Notes: generated from the letters alone by a model not told the origin. Positions 41,532-50,696 are shown, counted from the first letter of the stretch. The stretch: 64,000 nucleotides of DNA from Halobacillus dabanensis (GCF_900114165.1 NZ_FOSB01000004.1:1-64000); one strand, 5' to 3'. Numbers and translations are program-made.

Positions 41532-42713
41532 TTATTCATCACTAATTGAATCATCCTCACCATTTTTCTCTATCAGCAAAATTTCTTCCCCTAATTGCTC
41601 TATTTTTTCTTCCAGCGTCTTCATGAAAACCATTTTAGAGTCCAATTGTTCTTCATATTCAAACGTCTGGCCTAGAATATTTTTCATTTGTTGATCTAAG
41701 AGAGCAAGTAGATCGCCCGACTCCCCCTCTACATCCCCTTCGGAATAGATCCCTAAGATTTTTTCATTTTGCCTTTTCAGTTGTTCATTCGTTTCCTGAA
41801 GAATAGTTAGTGAATTAACTTTCTCTTTTACCTCCTCTTTCAAATCTTCTTGTTTCTGTTCTAAGGCTTTCTTTTCTTCGCTCCATGCCTTTTCTTGCTT
41901 TTGAAACGTTAATTGTTTTTCTTTCCACTCATCAAGGGTATTCGTTAGCTTTTGATTCCGTTGCTTCAGTTGATTTATTTCTTCATTTGCATTTTTAATA
42001 GTTTCTGTTTGTAATGCTTTTTGTTCGTTTGATTCCTCTTCTGCTTCTGATAATAGTTTTTTCAAACGTTGAACGTTTTGGTAGAGTTCTTCATTTTTCT
42101 GCTCTAATTGTTTCTTTCCCTCATTAATATACTCCAATTGAGTCTCTTGTTCTTGTTTAATAGTTTTATATTCCTTGATAGTTGCTTCCAGTTCATTTAT
42201 AAGGCTTTTCAAACTTACTGATTCTTCTTCATATTCATGTATGCATGATTGATATTCTGCTGCTTTTTTGTTGGACTGTTGTTGAAGGTTCTGCAATTCT
42301 CCGTCTCTTGTTTTTAGTTCCTCTTGTTTTTGTTTGAGTTGGTCCTGCAAATACGACGATTCCTTTCGCAGCACAATGACCCTTTGAGAAGCATCCTGAT
42401 AATTTTCTTGATACTGATTGGCTTTTTCTTTCCAGAGTTTTGTTTCGTGTACCTGCTCTTCCTTAAGCTTAACTGCCTTCGCCAATTGTTCTTCTAAACC
42501 TTGAATGCGCTTATTCAATTCTTGAGAGGTCACATTCCGATCTTTTTTCAATGCGTTTTGTTCTTCTAACAACTTTGCATTTTCCTTTTTCAACTTTTCT
42601 AGTAAAGCGTAATGGTAATTTTCCTGGTAGTCTTTGACTTTTTCTTTATATTTGGCTAGTTCGGATTTAAAATGGATGATTTTTTGCTGTAATAAGATTG
42701 TATCTTTCTCCAT
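41532..42713 (-). CDS. Long coiled-coil protein B
   Basis: 393 residues, almost all coiled coil, Gln/Glu/Lys-rich. Its N-terminus (KYKEKVKDYQENYHYALLEK) and the C-terminal block (VFMKTLEEKIEQLGEEI) match protein A at 31613-32947. GAGGAGG lies 7 nt before the ATG at 42713. Last gene of a minus-strand series running from 44356. The function is unknown; a structural or scaffold role fits. Confidence 0.75.
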   Translation of the reverse strand: MEKDTILLQQKIIHFKSELAKYKEKVKDYQENYHYALLEKLKKENAKLLEEQNALKKDRNVTSQELNKRIQGLEEQLAKAVKLKEEQVHETKLWKEKANQYQENYQDASQRVIVLRKESSYLQDQLKQKQEELKTRDGELQNLQQQSNKKAAEYQSCIHEYEEESVSLKSLINELEATIKEYKTIKQEQETQLEYINEGKKQLEQKNEELYQNVQRLKKLLSEAEEESNEQKALQTETIKNANEEINQLKQRNQKLTNTLDEWKEKQLTFQKQEKAWSEEKKALEQKQEDLKEEVKEKVNSLTILQETNEQLKRQNEKILGIYSEGDVEGESGDLLALLDQQMKNILGQTFEYEEQLDSKMVFMKTLEEKIEQLGEEILLIEKNGEDDSISDE

Positions 42714-42769
42714 ACCCAAACCTCCTCAAACAAATTATCCACCACGTAATCTAATACGATAGAAATCAT

Positions 42770-43051
42770 CTACTCTAAAAGGTCAAGAATTTGTTTAAAG
42801 CCTTGTTCGGTCTCCTTCATGACTTGCTCCCAATCCTCTGATGACTCAGAAGAAGACATCTTGTTATCGCCTTCTTGTGTCTGGTTTTTGTTCATCATAA
42901 ACATCATCAACAACATTTGTAGTGTACGGTCGTCTAAAAAAGCGAAACTCTGATTATTTTGATCCTTACTCGTTTTTAAATCATCTACTTGTTGGCTCAT
43001 CCACTCTTTAAGCCACTTTTTCAACAAGAGTTGAAGTTCGCGGTCATTCAT
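42770..43051 (-). CDS. Small unknown protein, Met/Gln-rich
   Basis: 93 residues, helical, with LQMLLMMFMMNKNQ in the middle, an unusual run of Met. GGGAGG lies just upstream of the ATG at 43051; the frame overlaps the end of the 43044 gene by 8 nt. The family was not recognised. Confidence 0.6.
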   Translation of the reverse strand: MNDRELQLLLKKWLKEWMSQQVDDLKTSKDQNNQSFAFLDDRTLQMLLMMFMMNKNQTQEGDNKMSSSESSEDWEQVMKETEQGFKQILDLLE

Positions 43052-43613
43052 TAGATTTTTCCTCCCGCCCCACAGGTGTCCCACTAACATTAATATTATT
43101 CAGGGCAGCAATGCCACTTGTTTCTTCCTCTCCATAGGTGAATCCCATCATGCTTCCTGCGTATTTTTGTTCAGATGTCCACTTTAATTGGAAATTGGAA
43201 AAAGTCAGTGTCTCACCAGGTTCAATGCTGTCTTTACCAGAAGGTCTCAACCAATATTCTTCTTTTTCTGTCGCTTCGTTCAAACGTTCCCAAGCCCCTG
43301 ACATTTTCATTTTTTGAATGGAATCCTTATACACATACTTTCCTGAAAAATGAAAAGGAGATTCAGGAGAGATTTTCAAACATATATATGGCTGTATAAA
43401 AGGCCGATCACCAAGATTTTGAACATGGTAACTGCCGAAAATCATACTTTCACTGCTGGAATCATAGAAAAAGTGAGTCGAATATGTAAAAAAACTGATC
43501 ACCTTCAATCCTCTTGTCTGCTTCTTTAATTGAGAAATCCTTTCTTTTATTTCCTCTATATGATCCATATTCTTCTTTCTCCATTCCAATAATTTCCTTG
43601 AGGTAGGGTCCAT
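43044..43613 (-). CDS. Unknown protein, beta-rich
   Basis: 189 residues. Residues 1-35 are charged helix; the rest is a beta sandwich-like sequence with YHVQNLGDRPFIQPYICLKI and TLTFSNFQLKW. No signal peptide. GGAGGTGAAAAA precedes the ATG. It lies after a terminator of the upstream gene, so it may have its own promoter. The family was not recognised. Confidence 0.6.
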   Translation of the reverse strand: MDPTSRKLLEWRKKNMDHIEEIKERISQLKKQTRGLKVISFFTYSTHFFYDSSSESMIFGSYHVQNLGDRPFIQPYICLKISPESPFHFSGKYVYKDSIQKMKMSGAWERLNEATEKEEYWLRPSGKDSIEPGETLTFSNFQLKWTSEQKYAGSMMGFTYGEEETSGIAALNNINVSGTPVGREEKSNE

Positions 43614-43629
43614 TTTTTCACCTCCAAAA

Positions 43630-43656
43630 AAATAAAGAGAGGAAAGAATCCTCTCT
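43630..43656 (-). terminator. Terminator of the 43676 gene
   Basis: AGAGAGG / CCTCTCT with a 7-nt loop; on the minus strand a T-rich tract follows. Confidence 0.7.
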
Positions 43657-43675
43657 AAAATCTTATGCCGATTGA

Positions 43676-44356
43676 TTATCCAATATCACCGTTATCGTCA
43701 TCCCCATTAGGGAACAATACCGGGCATTGTGGCGGGATTGTTGGGGCAGGGCAAGGTGGGATCGGAAGAATGTCTCTTGGCTGACAGAAGTCTGCTACCA
43801 ACTCTAGAGTCACATCAAATGTGGATTGGATGCTTTGGCATAGACGGACAGTAACAGTTACGTCAAGTTCATCAGCTTCTGTCCCGTTTTCTACACAAGT
43901 AGCTGTACAAACAAAGCAGTCAAGATCAGTATATGTGACGTCGACATCTGTTCCTTCCGGTGCACAAAGAAGCACTTGTTCACAGCGTGTAAATGTAGCT
44001 GTTCCTACTTCAACTGTTCCTCCACCCAATTCAGGTACAAGATCGACAAAGATCGTTACCTCGAAATTCTTACGGATATTGACAATTTGTAGTGTCAACA
44101 ACGTACCGTCTACCATCAGTTCTTGATCTACGCGCCCTAGTACTTCGATTGGATCATCTTCTGTAGGTGCTACTGTACATGTTACCGTGTCAATTTCAAT
44201 ATCGTCACACTCTAATGGTGTGCCATCAGGACCGACTGGCAACTCTAAGTCATCGACAGTAAGATCAAACGATGCCTCATTAATAATCCAATCATAAACT
44301 TTCTCTGTGTTGATACAAAGGAGCTCTTGACCCCCAGTTAAATTTTTTGCTTGCAT
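43676..44356 (-). CDS. Acidic, Cys-containing structural-type protein (KVYDW motif), probably spore surface
   Basis: 226 residues, very acidic, with about 12 Cys. CINTEKVYDWIINEASFDLT near the N-terminus recalls small spore-surface proteins of Bacillaceae with a C-x-x-x-K-V-Y-D-W start. The middle is beta-rich (LQIVNIRKNFEVTIFVDL), and the end is Pro/Cys-rich with an acidic tail. The ATG at 44356 has GGAGG 12 nt upstream. A sigma-K-type promoter precedes it, which supports mother-cell expression late in sporulation. The family name is uncertain. Confidence 0.6.
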   Translation of the reverse strand: MQAKNLTGGQELLCINTEKVYDWIINEASFDLTVDDLELPVGPDGTPLECDDIEIDTVTCTVAPTEDDPIEVLGRVDQELMVDGTLLTLQIVNIRKNFEVTIFVDLVPELGGGTVEVGTATFTRCEQVLLCAPEGTDVDVTYTDLDCFVCTATCVENGTEADELDVTVTVRLCQSIQSTFDVTLELVADFCQPRDILPIPPCPAPTIPPQCPVLFPNGDDDNGDIG

Positions 44357-44397
44357 GATTTGCAAACACCTCCGAATAAGATTTTTTCTTTCATTCG

Positions 44398-44425
44398 TAG
44401 CATATGAACGGATATACTGTTGGGT
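44398..44425 (-). promoter_or_regulatory. Sigma-K-type promoter of the 43676 gene
   Basis: On the minus strand AC, 17-bp spacer, CATATGCTA. This fits the consensus AC-N16/17-CATAnnnTA. It lies about 45 bp before the start codon. Confidence 0.65.
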
Positions 44426-44527
44426 CTAGTACTATCGCTGATATTTGATTTTTTTTTACATTTTGTGCGAACACCTATATTAGATGCATTACTCGGATTT
44501 TTGTGAATCCTTCCCCCGGAAAACGTC

Positions 44528-44555
44528 TAATATTTAAGATGTTCAAGCATAGAAT
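44528..44555 (+). promoter_or_regulatory. Possible sigma-E-type promoter
   Basis: TAATATT, 13-bp spacer, CATAGAAT, compared with the sigma-E -10 CATACAAT. It points to the 44674 gene, but the leader would be about 110 nt. The 317-bp region 44357-44673 holds this, the sigma-K-type promoter and no gene. Confidence 0.35.
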
Positions 44556-44673
44556 GATAAATAAAAGGAATGGACGGATCACTTGTTAGTAAGGGATTTA
44601 AAAACCGGCACATTTGTCACGTATTGGTGAATCATCAATAGTATATTAATGTGCTGCAAAAGGGTGATGAGTG

Positions 44674-45897
44674 ATGGACCGATACAGATTGAATGATACG
44701 GAAGAACTCACAGCAATGAAGGAAAAACTAAATATTTATAAAGGGATGTTGCGCTCAATAAAGTCAGGAAACGTACTTGAAGACTACCTTCTATCAAAAA
44801 CAGAATCATACGAATTTAAAATTATTTCAGAAGGAGTAATGAAAAAAATGGAGGATTATCATTATGGATCTGAAGAAAGGACAAAACAACTGTCTGCACA
44901 GATTCAGTCTGTCACTGAAACCGTAAGTGGTTTGAAAAATGATATTGCTTTAATAAAAGAAAAAATGGATCGTCTCCAAGTCCACGATCTCATAGGAAAG
45001 ATGAATCAAATCATAGACACACAACAGCATCCCGTGAAAAATGAAAAGGAATATGAAGTCGATTATTTGAAAGAAGAACTCGCAAAATTAAAAAAGGAAA
45101 TGATCTCTACTCACCAGCAAGCGACTGCTCAGGAAGCGTATATACAGCAGGGGCAAAAAACTTCATCAAAAACATCCGATTTCCGGAAACTTCAAAATAT
45201 GTTGCAATCATCCAGGCAATTTAATCCTGGAAAAAATGATTATTACCCGACAATGAATCAAAACCGTTCCTACAATCCTAACCAGCCAACTTTCCAACGA
45301 AAAAACAAAAACCACACCGAACCACCAATTCCTAAGTTTGGAAAATCGAGGGGTTCGACAAGCAAAAATCGCACATACATCAACCCTCAAATGGAAATGT
45401 ATCAAAATAGCGTCGTCCGAACGGATTCAAAAAAAAACGTTGAGGAATCCGCCCAGGAATTAGATAAACCAGTAAGCCGCTCTATTGATAAAAAAGAGGT
45501 CAATGTACAATTCAAAAAGCACAAGGAATCGGAAAAGGAAACGGTCGAGTGGAAGAACGAGGACCAAGATACCTTCTCACAAAAGAAAGACGATGAACCC
45601 ACTGAGCCACTAAAAGAAACTAACAATGTTGATGCTGAAAAGTCGGGCTCAAATGAGGTTATACCAAGTAATGAGAATAAGAATACAAGTACGATGGAGA
45701 CTTATTCAACAAACGCTCAGGAGAAAGAAAATAAAGCCATTCTAAAAGAGGAAAATATTAATTCAAACCAAAACCCGGTTGATGCGGAATCCACGGTAGC
45801 GTATGAATTGGAAGAGGAAAGCAAAGAAGCGATTGAAAAACCAGCAAAAAAAATGGAATTCCCCTCATTCTTTTCGATTTTTCAAAAGAAGAATTAA
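44674..45897 (+). CDS. Coiled-coil and low-complexity protein
   Basis: 407 residues. Residues 1-145 are coiled coil; 145-235 are Gln/Asn/Pro-rich (YNPNQPTFQRKN); 235-390 is a Glu/Lys/Asn-rich tail of low complexity; the end is FPSFFSIFQKKN. No signal or membrane segment. GGGTGATG lies before the ATG at 44674. It is likely a structural protein; it sits 12 bp before the JAMM gene, probably in the same transcript. Confidence 0.65.
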   Translation: MDRYRLNDTEELTAMKEKLNIYKGMLRSIKSGNVLEDYLLSKTESYEFKIISEGVMKKMEDYHYGSEERTKQLSAQIQSVTETVSGLKNDIALIKEKMDRLQVHDLIGKMNQIIDTQQHPVKNEKEYEVDYLKEELAKLKKEMISTHQQATAQEAYIQQGQKTSSKTSDFRKLQNMLQSSRQFNPGKNDYYPTMNQNRSYNPNQPTFQRKNKNHTEPPIPKFGKSRGSTSKNRTYINPQMEMYQNSVVRTDSKKNVEESAQELDKPVSRSIDKKEVNVQFKKHKESEKETVEWKNEDQDTFSQKKDDEPTEPLKETNNVDAEKSGSNEVIPSNENKNTSTMETYSTNAQEKENKAILKEENINSNQNPVDAESTVAYELEEESKEAIEKPAKKMEFPSFFSIFQKKN

Positions 45898-45909
45898 AGA
45901 GGGATGAAC

Positions 45910-46311
45910 ATGAATATTCCAAAACCTCTTTACGATCAAATGATTGATCACGGACACAAACAATTACCGTATGAAGCATGTGGATTGCTCGCTGGAAATG
46001 ACCAAAATGATGTTTTGTCAGTCTGGCCACTTGAGAATGAAAATGAATCTCGAGTTCGTTATTATGTAAGTAAGAAGGTAGTCAGCAAAACGTTAAAACA
46101 AATTGCATCAAGGGGACAAAAGGTGTTGGCGATTTATCACTCACACCCTACGACAGCACCTTATCCCTCCTATACAGACATTCACCATCATCCCGATGAA
46201 GACATAAAAATGATTATTGTATCGTTCAAGAAAACTCTTCCTGAAGTAAGGTGCTTCACTATTAATGCTCCCACCTATGAACAATACCCATTTTCCATCA
46301 TAACTTCCTAA
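45910..46311 (+). CDS. JAMM (M67-like) metallopeptidase
   Basis: 133 residues. Active-site Glu22 in PYEACGLLAG, then HSHPTTAPYPSYTD (His77, His79, Ser87, Asp90), which is the full JAMM motif HxHP-x6-SxxD. Bacterial members remove C-terminal peptides from ubiquitin-like sulfur carriers; no such carrier or ThiF/MoeB gene is near. AGAGGG lies 6 nt before the ATG at 45910; an ATG at 45904 overlaps it. It probably belongs to the same transcript as the upstream coiled-coil gene. Confidence 0.9.
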   Translation: MNIPKPLYDQMIDHGHKQLPYEACGLLAGNDQNDVLSVWPLENENESRVRYYVSKKVVSKTLKQIASRGQKVLAIYHSHPTTAPYPSYTDIHHHPDEDIKMIIVSFKKTLPEVRCFTINAPTYEQYPFSIITS

Positions 46312-46373
46312 TAGCCCTTCCCTTTTAACCAAAAGTACTTATAATACATTATAAAAGAAAAGGAGAGATATTC

Positions 46374-46514
46374 TTGAAGGCAAAAGAAGTGAAAAAACAG
46401 GGACGACTCAGTCCAGTGAAAAAGTCAAATGAACCGATTGTTATTAATACGTCGGCATCTAATAATAAGCGTGCCGTTAAACGGGGCGGATGCTGCGGTA
46501 AAAAGAGATCCTAA
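46374..46514 (+). CDS. 46-aa basic protein ending GGCCGKKRS
   Basis: Starts at TTG after AAAAGGAGAG. 12 Lys/Arg of 46 residues; the end is KRAVKRGGCCGKKRS with a CC pair. Too short for usual gene calls. The ribosome binding site and a terminator downstream (46582-46609) support it. Similar small Lys-rich proteins occur in spore coats, but that is only a suggestion. Confidence 0.6.
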   Translation: MKAKEVKKQGRLSPVKKSNEPIVINTSASNNKRAVKRGGCCGKKRS

Positions 46515-46581
46515 ACATTTTCTCACCTCCGAATGAGAAAAATGATCGTTTAAATGAAATTATTATATGAATTATAAATAT

Positions 46582-46609
46582 ACTCCTGATTCAACCAAGA
46601 GGAGTTTTA
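46582..46609 (+). terminator. Terminator after the 46-aa gene
   Basis: ACTCCT / AGGAGT with a 12-nt loop, followed by T-rich sequence. A further stem TTTTCTCA / TGAGAAAA lies at 46517-46540. Confidence 0.55.
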
Positions 46610-46661
46610 ATATATAGTATTGGTCAATTTACGTGGTTGAAAAGGGAGGAAATCACGGGCA

Positions 46662-46769
46662 ATGCAGGATTCTGATAAACGAAAAACGATGGATAACGAT
46701 CAAAAGTTAAACCCTCAGAAGAACAAACGAGCTGCCCTCCCTTCCTTTATAAATAAAGTTACCCCTTAA
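46662..46769 (+). CDS. Possible 35-aa basic protein
   Basis: ATG after AAGGGAGG (12 nt spacing, rather long). 9 Lys/Arg of 35 residues; ends AALPSFINKVTP. It follows the other small basic gene. Only the site and the base composition support it. Confidence 0.35.
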   Translation: MQDSDKRKTMDNDQKLNPQKNKRAALPSFINKVTP

Positions 46770-47194
46770 TCCAGATGGATGGGGGTGATTTTTATATCAG
46801 CCTTCTACTGTTAAGTTCTTCTCAAATGGGCTGGTATTGTTTCCGCACAATACATCACCTTCTTGATATCTTCAATTGTCCTCAGTGAAATTCACCCGTT
46901 GGAAAAATCGATGTTATCGCGATAGTTTGCAAGGATATCCTAATGGACGAGCCTTATTCTGCACTCTGTCTTACATATTATGAAGGTAATGAAATCCCCT
47001 TTCCCTTCCCTGTTTCACAACCAACTTAATTTCTGAAGAAAATTTCTATTAATTTTTATCCTCACATGGGTGCAGGTTTATAGAAATCCATCGGATGGGT
47101 ACTCTATTTTAAGGAGTAAGTGAGCAATTACTTTGAAACTGAGACAAAATAATTTTATGCTGAAACAGACAAAGAAAGGAAAGGTGGATGCAGC
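46770..47194. other. Intergenic region, no gene seen
   Basis: 425 bp. A segment CCTTATTCTGCACTCTGTCT near 46950 loosely recalls the inverted end of the MITE-like repeat. No promoter or ORF could be supported. Confidence 0.4.
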
Positions 47195-48292
47195 ATGCTT
47201 TTTGATTCCTATAAATTAGACAATAAACAACTGAAAAACCGTTATGTAGTTGCACCGATGACCCGGATCAGTGCAGAAGCAGACGGCCGTGCCAATGATC
47301 GGATGAAAAAATATTATCAGCGTTTTGCTAAAGGTGGCTTTAGTACCATCATTTCAGAAGGGATTTATCCAGATACATCCTTCAGCCAGGGGTACAACAA
47401 TCAACCTGGATTGGCTACAGACATCCAGGCAGACGCTTGGAAGCCGGTCGTGGAAGCGGTCCATGAAGAAGGAAGTCTGATGATTGCCCAACTGATGCAT
47501 GCGGGTGGGCAAAGCCAGGGAAATGCTTATACCGATGAAACCATCGCTCCATCTGCCATTGCTCCAAAAGGGGAACAGTTAGGCTTTTATGGAGGTTCTG
47601 GACCATTTCAGACACCAAAAGCGATGGATGATCAGGATTTCCTCGAAGTAAAAATGGATTTCGTCAACAGTGCCCTTCGGGCGAAGGAAGCAGGTTTTGA
47701 TGGAGTAGAACTTCATGGAGCCAACGGCTATTTGCTGGATCAATTTTTGACAGATTACCTGAACAAGCGCGATGATCAATATGGAGGATCTGTTGAAAAC
47801 CGCTTGCGCTTTATACTTGAAGTTATCGACGAAGTGATTGCAGAAGTCGGTGAAGACTTTATCGTTGGTATTCGTATATCCCAAGGGAAAGTTGCCGATC
47901 AGGAACACAAATGGGCCGGTGGCGAAAATGAAGCAGAAGAGATTTTCGGTACTTTAGGAAAGACAGGACTAGATTACATCCACGTTACAGACGGTGATGC
48001 GACGGCTCCTTCCTTTGGTGAGGGATCCAAAACACTTACCGGCGCAGCAAAGACTTATGGCGGGATTACTGTCATTGCCAATGGACAATTGCAAGATCGG
48101 GACAAAGCAGAAGGTCTTCTCGATTCCGGGCAAGCAGATCTCATTGCAATCGGAACCGGGGCTTTAGCGAACCCGGACTTACCCCACAAAGTAAGAGATG
48201 GCGAAGAACTGAACGCATTCGATTTTGAAAAAACATTACTGCCTCAAGCAGAAGTGAAAGATCATGAGTTGAATGCTCCGGTTAAAAAATAA
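47195..48292 (+). CDS. NADH:flavin oxidoreductase / old yellow enzyme family
   Basis: 365 residues. FMN site: PMTRISAEADGRAND, EGIYPDTSFSQGYNNQPG, QLMHAGGQSQGN. Core: GFDGVELHGANGYLLDQFL then RDDQYGGSVENRLRFILEVI and IANGQLQDRDKAEGLLDSGQ. It reduces alpha,beta-unsaturated compounds. AAAGGTGG lies before the ATG. Single gene with a strong terminator. It lacks the extra C-terminal FeS and NAD domains of larger family members. Confidence 0.92.
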   Translation: MLFDSYKLDNKQLKNRYVVAPMTRISAEADGRANDRMKKYYQRFAKGGFSTIISEGIYPDTSFSQGYNNQPGLATDIQADAWKPVVEAVHEEGSLMIAQLMHAGGQSQGNAYTDETIAPSAIAPKGEQLGFYGGSGPFQTPKAMDDQDFLEVKMDFVNSALRAKEAGFDGVELHGANGYLLDQFLTDYLNKRDDQYGGSVENRLRFILEVIDEVIAEVGEDFIVGIRISQGKVADQEHKWAGGENEAEEIFGTLGKTGLDYIHVTDGDATAPSFGEGSKTLTGAAKTYGGITVIANGQLQDRDKAEGLLDSGQADLIAIGTGALANPDLPHKVRDGEELNAFDFEKTLLPQAEVKDHELNAPVKK

Positions 48293-48303
48293 ACAAGAGA
48301 GCC

Positions 48304-48342
48304 AAAGACCCGAGTGCATGGGAACAGCACTCTGGTCTTTTT
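48304..48342 (+). terminator. Terminator of the OYE gene
   Basis: AAAGACC-GAGTGC / GCACTC-GGTCTTT with one mismatch, then T-run. Confidence 0.8.
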
Positions 48343-48348
48343 ACTAAC

Positions 48349-49569
48349 CTACTTTATGATTTGGACTTTCCGGAGCATGCGTCCCTCTATTTCCAGTACC
48401 TTGAAGGTCAAATTATTACGCTCCAGTACATCCCCTTCCTTCGGGAATTCATTGAACTCTTTTAATAAATATCCAGCTAGAACATCCTCTTCTTCTGGAA
48501 TTTCTGTGTCAAAAATAGAATTCAATCGGCGTAATGTGATTTTTCCATCACAAATCAATTCTGTCTCCGATACTTTTTCAATAATCGAATCACTCTCTAT
48601 GTCCATTTCGTCTTCAATTTCTAATCCGATCATTGCTTCAATAACATCCTCGTGAGTCAGTACCCCTTCTGTGCCGCCATATTCATCAAGAACGATCGCC
48701 ATGTGCTTTTTCTCTTTTGTCATTTTTCGGAAGACCCATTCAATTTTATGAAATTCATAGACAACTAAAGGGTCTTTGTACGTATAATTCTCCAGAGGTT
48801 TTTCAGGTTCCATAGCCCAGGAGATCAAATACTTGGAGTGAAAAACAGAAATGATATCATCCATATCTTTTCCGTAAACTGGATATCTTGTAAACGGGTG
48901 TTGAATGACCATATCACGGACTTCTTCAAATGTTGCTTCACTATCAATAGCGATTACATCCACTCTTGGTGTTTTTAGAACGTCTTTCACATTCAAGTTA
49001 TAAAAGTCTAGTACCCCTTTGATTCGATGGGATTCTGCTTCATTGAAAGTCCCTTCTGAATCCGCGATATCGACCATTGTCCGCAGTTCTTCTTTAGAGA
49101 TGGACGTTTCATAGGACTGCCCTTTAGCTAAAGCCCTCGTAATAAAGCCAGTCAACCAGTTCAATACGACAGTGATCGGCTTGAAAATAAAAACAAAAAA
49201 ACGAATGACTGGGGAGACTGCCATCGCAATCCGGTCAGGAAAGGCAGCCGCGACAGACTTCGGAATAACTTCTGAAAAGATGATGATCATCACCGTTAAT
49301 ACAGCAGAAGCAATTCCAACACTGAATCCATATTGTATAGCCAATGTAGTCACTAATGTCGGTAATAAAATGTTTGCGATATTGTTACCAATCAAAATCG
49401 TAGTAATGAATTCGCTAGGCTTTGATATTAAAATTAATAGTTTTTCCGCCTTTTTATCATCTTTTTTAGCTTTAGATTGAAGTTTCATTTTATTAGCTGC
49501 TGTTAGCGCCGTTTCACTTCCGGAAAAGAAAAGCGAAACAAACAATAGTAAAATGATCGCAATGATCAC
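48349..49569 (-). CDS. CNNM/CorC-type (DUF21-CBS-CorC_HlyC) membrane protein
   Basis: 406 residues. DUF21 (1-170) begins SLFFSGSETALTAANKMKLQ and has three to four membrane helices; two CBS domains follow (about 195-315: TPRVDVIAIDSEATFEEV, HMAIVLDEYGGTEGVLTHED); the C-terminal CorC/HlyC domain ends ERNNLTFKVLEIEGRMLRKV. Members are linked to Mg2+/Co2+ efflux and Mg homeostasis (B. subtilis MpfA, YhdP, YrkA). GTG start after AAGGAGG. The bases after the stop share the convergent terminator. Confidence 0.9.
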   Translation of the reverse strand: MIIAIILLLFVSLFFSGSETALTAANKMKLQSKAKKDDKKAEKLLILISKPSEFITTILIGNNIANILLPTLVTTLAIQYGFSVGIASAVLTVMIIIFSEVIPKSVAAAFPDRIAMAVSPVIRFFVFIFKPITVVLNWLTGFITRALAKGQSYETSISKEELRTMVDIADSEGTFNEAESHRIKGVLDFYNLNVKDVLKTPRVDVIAIDSEATFEEVRDMVIQHPFTRYPVYGKDMDDIISVFHSKYLISWAMEPEKPLENYTYKDPLVVYEFHKIEWVFRKMTKEKKHMAIVLDEYGGTEGVLTHEDVIEAMIGLEIEDEMDIESDSIIEKVSETELICDGKITLRRLNSIFDTEIPEEEDVLAGYLLKEFNEFPKEGDVLERNNLTFKVLEIEGRMLRKVQIIK

Positions 49570-49802
49570 GAGTGAATTCCTCCTTGATTATGTATGTCAA
49601 TGTTTTTTGCCAGTCTATTTGTAGAATGATTGTACCCTTTCCTACTCCTTTTGTAACATGAAGGATTTTGGCAGGATAATGTCCTAGTTCTCTGCACCTT
49701 CATCTTACCGTTTCTATTAGCTAAGGCGGAGAGGTAAGGGGAGGTTATTAGTATCGGGCACTTTTTTACGTAGAGTATATTACATGAAACGTGTGTTCGT
49801 TT

Positions 49803-50174
49803 TCAGCGAATCGTATTCAATTTTAATATAAACCAAGTGAAATAACTAGCTACGCCAATCATAAGGATCTTAACGAATAACAATGGAACGAAGAAAATTG
49901 CCGAAGATAAAATAGAGATCCACAGTAAACTGATTCCCATCCATTTGGCTCTCAGTGGAATTCCCCGGTGCTCACGGTAATAACGAATGTATTTGCCGAA
50001 ATACTTGTTTGATAGCAACCAATTATACATACGGTTAGAACTACGGATAAAACAAGCAGCCGCTAACAGAAGAAGCGGTGTTGTCGGAATTAGAGGAAGG
50101 ACAATCCCGGCTACTCCTATTGCAAAGGATAACCAACCGACGACTATGAGCAATGCTTTTTTCAATGTTTTCAT
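49803..50174 (-). CDS. YbaN family (DUF454) inner-membrane protein
   Basis: 123 residues, three to four membrane helices, with LPLIPTTPLLLLAAACFIRS then YNWLLSNKYFGKYI, the conserved DUF454 core. The ATG at 50174 follows GGAGGTTGGTG. Function unknown. Confidence 0.88.
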   Translation of the reverse strand: MKTLKKALLIVVGWLSFAIGVAGIVLPLIPTTPLLLLAAACFIRSSNRMYNWLLSNKYFGKYIRYYREHRGIPLRAKWMGISLLWISILSSAIFFVPLLFVKILMIGVASYFTWFILKLNTIR

Positions 50175-50696
50175 CACCAACCTCCAAACTCCTATTATGT
50201 ACATTTAATCAGGGAAAATAACATCTTTCTATATCCTCGTAGTAATTCCCCTATGTTCTAATACACATTCCAGAAACATCCTGATATAAGGAAATGTTTA
50301 ATGTCGATCCGCCTTTTCATGGTCTTCCTTCTACTATTTACGAGCTTTCCATGCCTTTTAAATGGTTATAAAACAGCGGGTCCAAATGTATAACTATTTG
50401 TATTTTACCAAAACTGTCTCGTGCACTGGTGGATGACTTACTAAGGGCGGCAGAGAAGTTTAATATCGTGTGCGAGTGAGCAAAAAATCCCTTTCTTACT
50501 GATCGTGTGGGCTTGCCATTAGCGACCTGTTAATCCAGTACTTTTCCAGCCTGATCATCCCTTGTATTACTTACTTGCCTCTTTATCCTCCGGATCCCAG
50601 TTGGTGCCTTAGTATCCCCCCGGGTCCTAAGGGTCGACTGTTTTGAAACCTTTTTTCGATTTCGAACGTAGATAAAAGGGAAAGCAGGTGACGTTA
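50175..50696. other. Intergenic region, no gene
   Basis: 522 bp between divergent genes. An imperfect hairpin (CCTTAG near 50609, CTAAGG near 50626) lies in it. No repeat end or riboswitch consensus was recognised. A promoter for the DUF2207 gene must lie near its right end but is not obvious. Confidence 0.4.

Noticed and set aside
44571-44642. 23-codon ORF upstream of the coiled-coil gene
   Set aside because: The start overlaps a weak AAAAGG with wrong spacing and no conserved features; may be chance.
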